64,000 nt of DNA, taken from NCBI RefSeq assembly GCF_016742955.1, contig NZ_JABBYC010000004.1, positions 1-64,000 of the forward strand, given 5' to 3'. Every line of letters begins with the position of its first letter. Positions within the stretch are counted from its first letter, which is position 1. Below are positions 25,724 to 34,376 of the stretch, one piece after another. This DNA comes from Myceligenerans indicum (GTDB lineage Bacteria > Actinomycetota > Actinomycetes > Actinomycetales > Cellulomonadaceae). Below the pieces are notes generated by a model. The model did no database searches. It had not been told where the DNA came from and saw only the letters and a list, made by a program, of their open reading frames with translations. The position numbers and the translations under genes are program-made.

Positions 25724-25978
25724 ATGATGGGTTTCGGGTCCGGATGGATCATCATGGTGGCCGTCTGGATCGTGCTGATCGCGGTCGCCGTGTGGGGGCT
25801 GGCCCGGCTCATGTCCACCTCCGTGACGCGTCGGAGGCGGACCGGGAGGGAGAAGGGCACGACCGCTCTCGCCGCGGTGATCGTGACAGCCCTCCTCGCC
25901 CTGGTCGGTGCGGTGGCCTGGGCGACGTACAGGGCGCTGAGCACCGACGGCGGCGTGACGAGCGGGCTCGACGGATGA
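25724..25978 (+). CDS. Small two-pass membrane protein, unknown
   Basis: About 84 residues from ATG 25724 (or the adjacent ATG 25727). Two hydrophobic helices (GWIIMVAVWIVLIAVAVWGL and AVIVTALLALVGAVAWATY) flank a basic loop TSVTRRRRTGREKG. The reading frame opens earlier at 25661, but the added residues look non-coding. No recognised domain; similar small proteins often precede SHOCT domains, which is absent here. Weak ribosome binding site. Convergent with the amidohydrolase gene. Confidence 0.55.
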   Translation: MMGFGSGWIIMVAVWIVLIAVAVWGLARLMSTSVTRRRRTGREKGTTALAAVIVTALLALVGAVAWATYRALSTDGGVTSGLDG

Positions 25979-26004
25979 TGGTGTCGCGGTGCGAGGGCGA
26001 GCGG

Positions 26005-27108
26005 CTACTCGTCGCCGGTGAGCCCCAGCACCCGACGGGCGTTGTCCCTGTACAGGGCGGGCAGCAGGTGAGCGGGTAGCGCGGCGCCGGCGATCTGCCA
26101 CCTGCCCTGGGGCGGCACGGGCTCGCCCGGTGCGTAGTCGAAGCACTCGTCGTCGGTCTCCAGGAAGCGGAAATGGGCCTCGAACTGTGCACGGGAAGCG
26201 GGGAAGGCGTCCGTGCCGAAGAGCACGCGGTCCGGGTAGCTCTCCACGAGCCGGCGGAACCGGCGCGGCTGGCGGCCCAGTTCTCCGAGCCGGCCGGCGA
26301 TGTCGATCACGAGGTGGGGCGCCGTGCGCAGCAGGCGTTCGACATGGTCGAGGTCCTCGGCGACGCAGCCGACGTGTGCTCCGATGTAGCGGGTGCCCGG
26401 CGTCGCCACGAGCAGCCGTTCGAACGCGCCGAGCAGTCGCTCGAAGGACGGGTAGCGGTTCCGGTCGGCGAACGACCAGTCGGGCCGTCCGGCGAGCTCG
26501 TCGAACCGCTCGTTGTGCGGATCCATGGGATCGAAGAACGCCTTCGGGTCGGCGACGTGGACCAGAGCGGGTAGACCGAGTTCTCCGGCCAGGGCGAGCA
26601 CGCCGACCACACGCGGATCGTCCGGCAGCACGAGTTCGTCGTCGTGGTCCGTCACCGCGAGGCCGAGGTTCTTCCACACCTTGATGCCGCGGGCGCCGCG
26701 GGCGGCGCTCTCGCGGAGTTGTTCCCGGATCTCGCGTTCGCCGCCCGGGCGGTGCAGCAGGGACCAGTCGACCTGGCAGAACGTGACGAAGCGGCCCGGA
26801 TGGGCGCGGTCGTACCGATCCAGATTGGCCGTCAGCTCTTCGCCCCACAGGCCGTCGAGGTTGACGACGGTCTCGATGCCGGCGTCGTCCATCATCGCGA
26901 GCAGCTCCGGCACGTCAGGCGCGCACCAGTCGCGAGTGAGCCACCGCCCGAGGTGGTTGTGCACGTCGACCGCGGGGACCGCCGCCCGGGTGACCCGGGT
27001 CGCGGACACCGAGATGCGGGGCCGTGGAGCCCAGTCCACCAGCCGGAGGTCCGGGGCCGTCGTGGGTGTGGAGCCCGCGGCTCCCAGGGGATCGGGGGTC
27101 TGGCTCAT
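26005..27108 (-). CDS. Amidohydrolase family protein (Amidohydro_2, TIM barrel)
   Basis: 367 residues from ATG 27108, with GAGGAGG five bases upstream. Metal-site motifs of the family are visible: AVDVHNHLGRW (HxH-like start), LPALVHVADPKAFFD, TRYIGAHVGCVAEDL and the terminal Asp in RVLFGTDAFPASR. GIKVWKNLGL supplies the family Lys region. Related proteins include uronate isomerase-like and lactonase/decarboxylase enzymes. It is divergent from the sugar operon and shares that 250-nt promoter region, so a role in the same carbohydrate pathway (for instance lactone hydrolysis) is possible but unproven. Confidence 0.85.
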   Translation of the reverse strand: MSQTPDPLGAAGSTPTTAPDLRLVDWAPRPRISVSATRVTRAAVPAVDVHNHLGRWLTRDWCAPDVPELLAMMDDAGIETVVNLDGLWGEELTANLDRYDRAHPGRFVTFCQVDWSLLHRPGGEREIREQLRESAARGARGIKVWKNLGLAVTDHDDELVLPDDPRVVGVLALAGELGLPALVHVADPKAFFDPMDPHNERFDELAGRPDWSFADRNRYPSFERLLGAFERLLVATPGTRYIGAHVGCVAEDLDHVERLLRTAPHLVIDIAGRLGELGRQPRRFRRLVESYPDRVLFGTDAFPASRAQFEAHFRFLETDDECFDYAPGEPVPPQGRWQIAGAALPAHLLPALYRDNARRVLGLTGDE

Positions 27109-27206
27109 GACGGCCTCCTCGGCGATGGAGCGCGAAGCGCTCGACGTATGCGTGTTCTCGCCGAGGATCGAGCAAGCGTGAGCAGATTGCCGACTTGTTA
27201 CGCGAT

Positions 27207-27230
27207 TCAATCAGTCAGAGTGAGTGAATC
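27207..27230. promoter_or_regulatory. Candidate DeoR-family operator upstream of sugar operon
   Basis: TCAATCAGTCAG (27207-27218) matches 11 of 12 bases of a site on the opposite strand in front of the DeoR and GH4 genes (34305-34316). Around it GATTCA (27205-27210) and TGAATC (27225-27230) form an interrupted inverted repeat. Located between the amidohydrolase and SIS-isomerase starts. The rest of 27109-27361 shows nothing else definite. Confidence 0.55.
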
Positions 27231-27361
27231 CACCAGTCTTGGTGACTCGTGCGCAACTGTCGAGCACGATGGGCGGCAGCGGCGACCGGCCAGCAGCCAG
27301 AAGCCGCCAGGCACCCAGCGCCCGACCGAGGGCGCACCGGACGACGACAGGAAGTCGCACT

Positions 27362-28249
27362 GTGAGCATCAGCACCACCACCGAGCATGAGATCCGCAGC
27401 CAGCCCGAGGTGTGGGCACGTGCCATCGGCGCAGCCGCCGACGGCGCCTCGGTGCTCGGGCGCCCGGGCGAGCAGGTTGTGGTGCTCGGCTGCGGTACCA
27501 GCGCGTTCGTCGCCGAATCGCTGGCGGTCCTGCGGGAGCGTGCCGGGCACGGCAGGACCGATGCCGCCTATGCGTCGGAGTGGACGCCGGGACGCCCGTA
27601 CGACCGTGTCGTCGCGATCAGCCGCTCGGGCACCACGAGTGAGGTGCTCGAAGCGCTCAGTTCGGTTCCTGAGGGAACGGTGAAGGCGGCCGTGGTGGGC
27701 GTGGCCGGCACGCCGGTCGCCGAGGCGGCGGACGAGACCCTCGTGCTGGACTTCGCGGACGAGGAATCCGTCGTCCAGACGCGGTTTCCCACGTCGGTTC
27801 TGGCGCTGGCCCGTGCCGGCCTGGGGGAGGACCTCACGAGCGTCCTGGAACAGGCCGCCGGGGTGCTCGACGCCCCGCTGCCCGTCGACCCGTCGCGGTT
27901 CGACCACTTCGTGTTCCTCGGCAGGGCATGGAGCTACGGCCTGGCGCAGGAGGCCGCGCTCAAGATCCGCGAGGCCGCGCAGGCATGGTCGGAGTCCTAC
28001 CCGGCCCTCGACTACCGGCATGGTCCCGTCGCCGTGGCTCGGGAAACCAGCCTGGTGACGCTCTTCGGCGCGGCCGATCCGGTACTCGCGGCCGACATCG
28101 GGGCCACGGGGGCGACGGTGCACCACCAGGACCTCGACCCCCTGGTCCAGCTCGTGCAGGCCCAGCGCCTCGCCGTCGAGCTCGCCGTGGCGCGGGAACT
28201 CGACCCGGACGCGCCCCGCCATCTCACCCGCTCGGTCGTGCTCAACTGA
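27362..28249 (+). CDS. SIS-domain sugar-phosphate isomerase/deaminase (AgaS/GlmS-C type)
   Basis: 295 residues from GTG 27362 with AGGAAG upstream. Two SIS modules: first VLGCGTSAFVAESLAVL and VAISRSGTTSEVLEAL, second VFLGRAWSYGLAQEAALKI, REAAQAWSESYPALDYRHGP. The HGP end and Glu/Lys pattern match AgaS/FrlB-like enzymes that isomerise or deaminate ketose/amino-sugar phosphates. The glutaminase domain of GlmS is absent. First gene of the ABC importer-kinase operon, so it probably acts on a phosphorylated intermediate made by the downstream PfkB kinases. Confidence 0.87.
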   Translation: MSISTTTEHEIRSQPEVWARAIGAAADGASVLGRPGEQVVVLGCGTSAFVAESLAVLRERAGHGRTDAAYASEWTPGRPYDRVVAISRSGTTSEVLEALSSVPEGTVKAAVVGVAGTPVAEAADETLVLDFADEESVVQTRFPTSVLALARAGLGEDLTSVLEQAAGVLDAPLPVDPSRFDHFVFLGRAWSYGLAQEAALKIREAAQAWSESYPALDYRHGPVAVARETSLVTLFGAADPVLAADIGATGATVHHQDLDPLVQLVQAQRLAVELAVARELDPDAPRHLTRSVVLN

Positions 28250-28345
28250 CCGAGACCACCCGGTCCCCCGAGGCCCCGGACGAACCTCAGACGGCACCAC
28301 CCGCCTGAACCCCCCCGAGAAACACGCAGGAAAGACGAGGACATC

Positions 28346-29671
28346 ATGCCGCACCATCTCCGAACCGCCCGTGGACGGGGCGCCCTGGGCGCCGCCACCC
28401 TCCTCGTCACGACGGCACTGCTCGCCTCGTGCTCGTCCGGCGTCCAGGGAGCGACGACGCTCGACAAGGACGCCGACGTGACCCTCACGTGGTGGACGGG
28501 CCAGGCGGACCAGGCCCAGACCATCCTCACCGGACTCGCCGAGGAGTTCGAGAAGGACCACCCCAACGTCACCATCGAGGTCTCCTCGGGTGCGCCGTCG
28601 ACCGAGGACCTGCTGCAGAAGCTGTCGTCGTCGTTCGCCGGCGGAACCTACCCGGACATCTCCTACGCGTTCGGATCGTGGGCGAGCGAGCTGGCCGACT
28701 CCGAACGGACGCTCGACATCACCGACCAGGTCTCCGACCCCGCCGTCGGCTGGGACGAGTTCTCCGGGGCAGCACGGCAGACCGCGCAACCCACCGGCGA
28801 CGCCGTCATCGGGTTCCCCGCCGTCGTCGACAACCTGTCTCTCATCTACAACAAGACGGTCTTCGACGCCGCCGGGATCGACCACCCCACGGCCGACTGG
28901 ACCTGGGACGACTTCCGCACGGCGGCCGCCGAGCTCGCGGACCCCGACACCAGCACCTACGGGTACGGCTACTCGGTGTCCGGGTCGGAGGAGACGACGT
29001 GGCAGTTCTGGCCGCACCTGTGGCAGAACGGCGGGGAGATCCTCGACGACTCCGGCACGGAGGCGACGTTCGACTCCCAGGCCGGGATCGACGCGCTGAC
29101 GCTGCTGCGAGACATGGCCGTCGAGGACAAGTCCGTGTACCTCGACCAGACCGACACCAAGTTCGGCCAGATCTTCGCGAGCGACCAGATCGGGATGATC
29201 ACCTCCGGCCCGTGGTCGTTGTACGACCTCCAGGTGGCGGGCACCGACTACGGCGTCGTGCCGCTGCCGGGGACCGACGGCAGGCACACGACGATCTCCG
29301 GCGCGGACCTGTGGGTGCTGTTCGACCACCAGGACGCGAACCGTGAGTACTGGTCGTACGAGTTCACCAGGTGGCTCACCGACCCCGAGCAGGACCTGCG
29401 CTGGAACGTCGCCTACGGCAACCTGCCGCTGCGGGAGAGCGAGATCGACTCGCCCGAGTTCCAGGAGCAGGTGACGCAGATGCCCGGCCTCGACGTCATG
29501 GCCGAGAACAGCGCGAACGCGACCATTCCCCGCCCGACCGTCCCCGGCTACGTGAACCTCTCCGAGGCGATCGGCACCGCGATCTCCGAGGTGCTGCAGG
29601 GCGAGGGCGACCCCGGCGAGGCCCTGTCGCGCGCCGCGGACGAGGCCACGGCCAGCCTGGCGGAGAAGTGA
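28346..29671 (+). CDS. ABC sugar-binding lipoprotein (family 1, CUT1)
   Basis: 441 residues with a lipoprotein signal peptide ending in LLASC (Cys about residue 29). Solute-binding family 1 features: VTLTWWTGQADQAQ start, LSLIYNKTVFDAAGI, GIDALTLLRDMAVED, and WSYEFTRWLTDPEQDLRW. It captures an unphosphorylated sugar or oligosaccharide and delivers it to the two permeases encoded next. Its stop overlaps the GTG of the first permease. No ATPase gene is in the operon, so a shared MsiK-type ATPase is expected. Confidence 0.92.
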   Translation: MPHHLRTARGRGALGAATLLVTTALLASCSSGVQGATTLDKDADVTLTWWTGQADQAQTILTGLAEEFEKDHPNVTIEVSSGAPSTEDLLQKLSSSFAGGTYPDISYAFGSWASELADSERTLDITDQVSDPAVGWDEFSGAARQTAQPTGDAVIGFPAVVDNLSLIYNKTVFDAAGIDHPTADWTWDDFRTAAAELADPDTSTYGYGYSVSGSEETTWQFWPHLWQNGGEILDDSGTEATFDSQAGIDALTLLRDMAVEDKSVYLDQTDTKFGQIFASDQIGMITSGPWSLYDLQVAGTDYGVVPLPGTDGRHTTISGADLWVLFDHQDANREYWSYEFTRWLTDPEQDLRWNVAYGNLPLRESEIDSPEFQEQVTQMPGLDVMAENSANATIPRPTVPGYVNLSEAIGTAISEVLQGEGDPGEALSRAADEATASLAEK

Positions 29672-30621
29672 CCGGGACCGCCGTCGAGGCGCGACAACGC
29701 GTGCGGGCCCGGCCGCCCGTCCGGGCCGTCCGGGCCCGCAGGGGCGGCCGGGTGCCCGACGGGCTCACCGGGTGGGGGTTCGTCGCCCCGGCGACCCTCA
29801 TCGTGCTGGGCCTGTCGATCTTCCCCGCCGTCTGGGCGTTCCTGCTCTCCCTGCAGGACTGGAACGGGTTCTCGGCGGCCGAGCCGGTCGGGCTCGACAA
29901 CTACCGCGAGATGGCGGCCGACCCGGACCTTGCCGCCGCCGCGCTGCACACCCTGCTCTACACGGCCTTGTTCGTGCCGGCCTCCGTCCTGCTCGGCCTT
30001 GGCCTCGCCGTCACGCTCAACCGGCGCATCGTCCTGGTCGGGGTGTACCGGACCTTGATCTTCCTGCCGTTCGTCGTGTCGGCAGCGGCCACGGGCATCC
30101 TGACGACCTACCTGTTCAACCCGCAGTTCGGTCTGGTCAACAACGTGCTGCGCGTCGTCGGCCTGCCGCAGCAGGGCTGGCTGGAGGACCCGCACCAGGC
30201 GATGGTGGTCATCGCGATCATGTCGCTGTGGGGCCAGGCGGCGTTCACGACCGTCATCTATCTCGCCGCGCTCCAGGACATCCCGGCCGAGCTGTCCGAG
30301 GCGGCCCGCGTCGACGGCGCCAACCCCTGGCAGTCCTTCTGGCACGTCACCTTCCCGCAGCTCGCACCCGTGACCGTGTTCGTCGCGATCTGGCAGTCGA
30401 TCCAGGCGATTCAGCTCTTCGACCTGGTGTACACGACCACGCGAGGCGGGCCGCTCCAGGCCACGGAGACGATCGTCTACTACCTGTGGACCCTGGCCTT
30501 CCGGGAGCTCGAGTTCGGCTATGCGTCGGCGGTCGCCTACGGGCTGTTCGCCGTCACCCTCGCGATCACCATCGGCGTGACGGTCTACTCGCGCCGCAGC
30601 ACGGTAGGTGGACCCCGATGA
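29668..30621 (+). CDS. CUT1 sugar ABC permease, MalF-like
   Basis: 317 residues from GTG 29668 (GTGA overlap with the binding protein). Six transmembrane segments; the EAA loop reads ELSEAARVDGANPWQSFWHV. The N-terminal ~30 residues are Arg-rich and cytoplasmic. Pairs with the following permease. Confidence 0.93.
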   Translation: MTGTAVEARQRVRARPPVRAVRARRGGRVPDGLTGWGFVAPATLIVLGLSIFPAVWAFLLSLQDWNGFSAAEPVGLDNYREMAADPDLAAAALHTLLYTALFVPASVLLGLGLAVTLNRRIVLVGVYRTLIFLPFVVSAAATGILTTYLFNPQFGLVNNVLRVVGLPQQGWLEDPHQAMVVIAIMSLWGQAAFTTVIYLAALQDIPAELSEAARVDGANPWQSFWHVTFPQLAPVTVFVAIWQSIQAIQLFDLVYTTTRGGPLQATETIVYYLWTLAFRELEFGYASAVAYGLFAVTLAITIGVTVYSRRSTVGGPR

Positions 30622-31493
30622 CACTGCTTGCCACACCCGCCCGCCCCGCGCATCGGCCCGAGGAGCGGCCACCGCGCCGCCGGCGCCGCACGGCCTGGTG
30701 GCATCTCGTGCTCGTGCCCGTCGCCGTCCTGTTCGCGACGCCGTTCGTGCAGATGCTCCTCACCTCCCTGACGCCGGAGTCGGAGATCAACCGGTTTCCG
30801 CCGCGCTTCGTCCCGTCGTCGATCACCCTGGACGGGTACGCCAAGCTGTTCGGCGAGACCGACATCCTGCTGTGGACCGGCAACACGATCCTGGTCAGCG
30901 TGGTCGCGGTGGGCTCGCACCTGATCCTGTGCTCGCTCGCCGGCTACGGGTTCGCACGGCTGAAGTTCCCGGGACGCCACGTCGGATTCGGCCTGATCCT
31001 CGCGACGATCATGATCCCGACGCAGCTCCTCATGGTGCCCACCTATGTCATGTTCGCGAGGGTCGGACTCATCGACACCCTCGCCGCGGCCATGGTGCCC
31101 TGGCTCGCCTCGGTGTTCGGGATCTTCCTGATGCGCCAGTTCTTCCTGTCGCTGCCCGCGGAGCTGGAGGAGGCCGCCGTGCTGGACGGCTGCTCCCGCT
31201 GGGGCACGTTCTGGCGGATCATCCTGCCCCTCGCCCGGCCGGCCCTCGCCACCCTGGCGATCTTCACTCTGCTGAGTTCCTGGAACGACCTGGTCTGGCC
31301 GCTGATCGCGATCAACGACCCGAACGCCTTCACCCTGCAGCTCGGTATCACCAACTTCCAGGGCGCCCGGCGCACCGACTGGTCGCTCCTCATGGCGAGC
31401 AACGTCGTGGCGACACTGCCCCTGATCCTCTTCTTCGTGTTCGCGCAGAAGCAGTTCATCGCCACCATGACCTTCACAGGAGTCAAGGGATGA
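30618..31493 (+). CDS. CUT1 sugar ABC permease, MalG-like
   Basis: 291 residues from ATG 30618 (ATGA overlap with the previous gene). Six transmembrane segments; the EAA motif is ELEEAAVLDGCSRWGTFWRI. The C-terminus FAQKQFIATMTFTGVKG is the classic MalG-type end. Next gene starts 4 nt before its stop. Confidence 0.94.
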   Translation: MTLLATPARPAHRPEERPPRRRRRTAWWHLVLVPVAVLFATPFVQMLLTSLTPESEINRFPPRFVPSSITLDGYAKLFGETDILLWTGNTILVSVVAVGSHLILCSLAGYGFARLKFPGRHVGFGLILATIMIPTQLLMVPTYVMFARVGLIDTLAAAMVPWLASVFGIFLMRQFFLSLPAELEEAAVLDGCSRWGTFWRIILPLARPALATLAIFTLLSSWNDLVWPLIAINDPNAFTLQLGITNFQGARRTDWSLLMASNVVATLPLILFFVFAQKQFIATMTFTGVKG

Positions 31494-32467
31494 CCGCCAC
31501 CCGGCCCGTGCCCCGCGCCCCGCTGCCCGTCGTCGTGGCCGGCGACGCGAACGTCGACCTCGTCCTGCGCGGGGACGTCGTTCCCCGGTTCGGCCAGGCC
31601 GAGCAGCTCGCCGACTCGGGCGACCTCGTGCTCGGCGGATCGGCCTGCATCGCGGCGTCCGGCCTCGCGCGGCTGGGGGTGCCGACGTCCCTCGTCGCAA
31701 GGGTCGGCGCCGACACGTTCGGCGCGTTCACGCTCGACGCGCTGCGCGGCTACGGCGTCGACGTCGCGAGCGTCGAGACGGCCCCCGACGAGCCCACCGG
31801 GCTCTCGGTGATCCTCTCGACCCCGGCGGACCGGGCGATCCTGACCGTACCGGGAACCATCCCCACGCTCACCGGAGCGCGTGTCACCCAGGAACTGGAC
31901 GCGCGCGCGGCGCACCCCGGCATCCTGCACGTCGCCTCCTACTTCCTCCAGCCCGGCCTGTCCGCGGCGCTGCCCGGCGTGCTCGCGCGCGCCAGGGCCC
32001 AGGGCTGGACCACGAGCCTGGACACCAACTGGGACCCCGGTGAGCGGTGGACCGGGCTCGGCGACGTCCTGCCCCACCTGAACCTCCTCCTGCCCAACCG
32101 CAACGAGCTGCGCGCCGTCGCGGGCGCGCTCGGCGAGCCCGCAGATCTGGACGACACGGCCCTCGCGGTCCGGATCGCCCGCCGCGGCCCCCGCGTGGTG
32201 GTCAAGGACGGCGCCGCCGGCGGATGGTCCGTGGGGGCCGACGGCGACGTCGCGAGGGCCCCGGGGCTCGCCGTGGACGTCGTCGACACCACGGGCGCGG
32301 GGGACAGCTTCGACGCGGGCTACCTGAGCGCCGTCGCACACGGGGTCCCCCGCGAGCGGGAGCGGGTGCGATGGGCGGCCGTCGCGGGCTCGTTGTCCAC
32401 CCTGGGCGCGGGCGGGACCGGGCGCCAGGCCACGCTCGACGAGCTGGAACGGGTGCTCGCGCCGTGA
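31490..32467 (+). CDS. PfkB family carbohydrate kinase (ribokinase-like)
   Basis: 325 residues from ATG 31490 (ATGA overlap). PfkB signature 1 region VLGGSACIAASGLARLGV and signature 2 DTTGAGDSFDAGYLSAV with the catalytic Asp are intact. Sequence NWDPGERW and LLPNRNELRAV are typical of the sugar/nucleoside kinase branch. In this operon it is the best candidate for the first phosphorylation of the imported sugar, since the ABC system brings it in free. Confidence 0.9.
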   Translation: MTATRPVPRAPLPVVVAGDANVDLVLRGDVVPRFGQAEQLADSGDLVLGGSACIAASGLARLGVPTSLVARVGADTFGAFTLDALRGYGVDVASVETAPDEPTGLSVILSTPADRAILTVPGTIPTLTGARVTQELDARAAHPGILHVASYFLQPGLSAALPGVLARARAQGWTTSLDTNWDPGERWTGLGDVLPHLNLLLPNRNELRAVAGALGEPADLDDTALAVRIARRGPRVVVKDGAAGGWSVGADGDVARAPGLAVDVVDTTGAGDSFDAGYLSAVAHGVPRERERVRWAAVAGSLSTLGAGGTGRQATLDELERVLAP

Positions 32468-33384
32468 TCTCGGCGATCGCGCTCAGCCCCTCGCTCGACG
32501 TCACCTACGTCGTCGACCGGCTCGCCGGAATCCAGCGCCCGCACTCCATCCACCGCGTGCCCGGCGGCAAGGCGCTCAACGCGGCCCGCGCGGCCGCCGC
32601 GCTCGGCGCGCCCGTGTCCGCCGTCGCCGTTCTCGGCGCGGGCGTCGGGCAGGACGTCGCCGACGGCGCCCAGGCCCACGGCGTCGAGGTGCACGTCGTA
32701 CCCGGCACGGAGCCGACCCGGAGCTGTGTCTCGATCTTCGCCCGCGACACGGAACGACTCACCGAGATCTACGAGCGCTCCGTTCCCGTTTCCGCGCGCA
32801 CCGCGTCCGCCGCCGTGGACACCGCCGTCGGCCTGGCGGCCTCCCGGCCGGGATGGTGGTTCGTCTCGGGCGGCCTCCCGGACTCGATCCCCGCCGGCCT
32901 GCTCGCCGACGCCGTGCGCAGGCTGCACGACGCCGGGGTCCGGGTCGCCGTCGACACGCACGGAGCGGCGCTGCGGAGCGCCGTCGAAGCCGGCCCGGAC
33001 CTGGTCAAGATCAACCGGGCGGAGGCGCAGGAACTGGTCGGCGGCGACGCCGGCACCACCGTCCCGGAACTGCTCACCGCCGTGCACGCGCTGACCCGCG
33101 GGCTCGTCGTCGTGACGGACGGCGCGGCCGGGGCCTGGGCGACCGACGGCGACGGGGTACTGCGCGCCCGGCTGGCCGGGCACACCGGGACGTTCCCGGT
33201 GGGCAGCGGCGACTCGTTCCTGGGCGGCCTGCTCCTCGTGCTCGACGGCGGCGGCGATCTCGCCGCGGCGCTGGCGCTCGCGACGGCAACCGGTACCGCG
33301 AACGCGCAGGTCCCAGGCGCGGCGGTGGTGGACCCGGAGCTGGCACGCCGCCTCGCGCGAGAGGTCGAGGTGAGCGCCGTCTAG
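32464..33384 (+). CDS. PfkB family kinase, 1-phosphofructokinase/tagatose-6-phosphate kinase group
   Basis: 306 residues from GTG 32464 (GTGA overlap). The start ISAIALSPSLDVTYVVDRL and VPGGKALNAARAAAALG match the FruK/LacC hexose-phosphate kinase branch, and GTFPVGSGDSFLGGLL carries the catalytic Asp. This branch converts a ketohexose monophosphate to a 1,6-bisphosphate. With the class II aldolase at 35690 it forms a tagatose-type lower pathway. Last gene of the operon; a short 53-nt gap follows before the convergent DeoR gene. Confidence 0.88.
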   Translation: MISAIALSPSLDVTYVVDRLAGIQRPHSIHRVPGGKALNAARAAAALGAPVSAVAVLGAGVGQDVADGAQAHGVEVHVVPGTEPTRSCVSIFARDTERLTEIYERSVPVSARTASAAVDTAVGLAASRPGWWFVSGGLPDSIPAGLLADAVRRLHDAGVRVAVDTHGAALRSAVEAGPDLVKINRAEAQELVGGDAGTTVPELLTAVHALTRGLVVVTDGAAGAWATDGDGVLRARLAGHTGTFPVGSGDSFLGGLLLVLDGGGDLAAALALATATGTANAQVPGAAVVDPELARRLAREVEVSAV

Positions 33385-33437
33385 GTCCGGCCGACGCGCG
33401 GGAACCAGGGTGGCGTCGCTGCCCCGGGAGCCGTGGC

Positions 33438-34244
33438 TCAGTCAGGGACCACGTGGACGTCGACGCCGTCGGCCGCGATCGCGGCAAGCGCCTCGGGGTC
33501 GGCCGAGGTGTCGGTCACCAGCACGTCGATCTCCGGGAGATCGGCCACCTTGGCGAGGGTCACCCGGCCCACCTTGGAGCCGTCCGCCACGACGACCACG
33601 TGTTCGGCGTGGGCGAGCATCGCGTGGTTGGTGCGTGCCTCGGTCTCGTCGTGGGTCGTCGCGCCGCCGCGGGCGCTGATGCCGTCCGTGCCGAGGAACG
33701 CCGTGCCGACGTTGATGGCGTTGAACGTGTTCTCGGCCAGTGCCCCGACGGCCTCGAACGAGCTGGACCGGACGAACCCGCCGGTCATGATCACCTTCAG
33801 GTTGCTCCGGGACGCCAGCTCCGTGGCGGTGGTCAGCGCGTTGGTGACGATCGCGAGGTCGGGACGGGTGGCGAGCGCCCGGGCGACGGCGGCCGCGGTG
33901 GTGCCGCCGCTGATGGCGACCGAGTACCGCCCGGCCGGCAGGAGGCCGGCCGCGTGCTCGGCGATCCGCGACTTGGCGTCCCGGAACCGGTTGTCCCGCA
34001 GCAGCACGGGTACCTCGGTGGTGGGGTCGAGCGCGCGGACGCCTCCGTGCGTGCGGACGAGCAGGCCCTGGTCCTCCATGGCGGCGAGGTCGCGTCGCAT
34101 GGTCGCCGAGGAGACGCCGAGCTCCCGGACAAGGTCTGTGAGGCGGGCGGTGCCGTGCTCGTTGACGTATGTCAGGGTCCGCATCATGCGGTCGGTGCGC
34201 TTGTGCGAGATGGCGCGCGGTGTCGCCTCGGTGGTGGTCGCCAT
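33438..34244 (-). CDS. DeoR family transcriptional repressor (AgaR/GlpR-like)
   Basis: 268 residues. N-terminal DeoR HTH (MMRTLTYVNEHGTARLTDLV, ELGVSSATMRRDLAAME) is followed by the DeoRC sensor domain (VAISGGTTAAAVARAL, FVRSSSFEAVGALAE, FLGTDGISARGGATTHD, SKVGRVTLAKVADL), which binds sugar phosphates. It sits between the importer/kinase operon and the divergent GH4/aldolase pair, and both flanks contain a TCAATCAGTC[A/T]G site. A sugar phosphate from the pathway is the expected inducer. Confidence 0.93.
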   Translation of the reverse strand: MATTTEATPRAISHKRTDRMMRTLTYVNEHGTARLTDLVRELGVSSATMRRDLAAMEDQGLLVRTHGGVRALDPTTEVPVLLRDNRFRDAKSRIAEHAAGLLPAGRYSVAISGGTTAAAVARALATRPDLAIVTNALTTATELASRSNLKVIMTGGFVRSSSFEAVGALAENTFNAINVGTAFLGTDGISARGGATTHDETEARTNHAMLAHAEHVVVVADGSKVGRVTLAKVADLPEIDVLVTDTSADPEALAAIAADGVDVHVVPD

Positions 34245-34304
34245 GAGGTCCTTCCGGGTGCGGGGATGGCTGTCCGGTGTCCCGGCCTTCCCGAACCGCT
34301 CATA

Positions 34305-34316
34305 CAGACTGATTGA
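34305..34316. promoter_or_regulatory. Candidate DeoR operator between deoR-type gene and GH4 gene
   Basis: CAGACTGATTGA is the reverse complement of TCAATCAGTCTG, 11/12 identical to the site at 27207-27218 before the importer operon. It lies 61 nt before the DeoR start and 61 nt before the GH4 start, so one bound repressor could control both directions. Confidence 0.55.
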
Positions 34317-34376
34317 TTATCGCGGATTCTGATCGTATTCTTGCACATCTTGCGCGAGCCGGTCGATGATCGGGCC

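Noticed and set aside
28250..28345. Attenuator or riboswitch before the sugar-binding lipoprotein gene
   Set aside because: Only C-rich sequence with short imperfect stems; no known riboswitch motif is visible.
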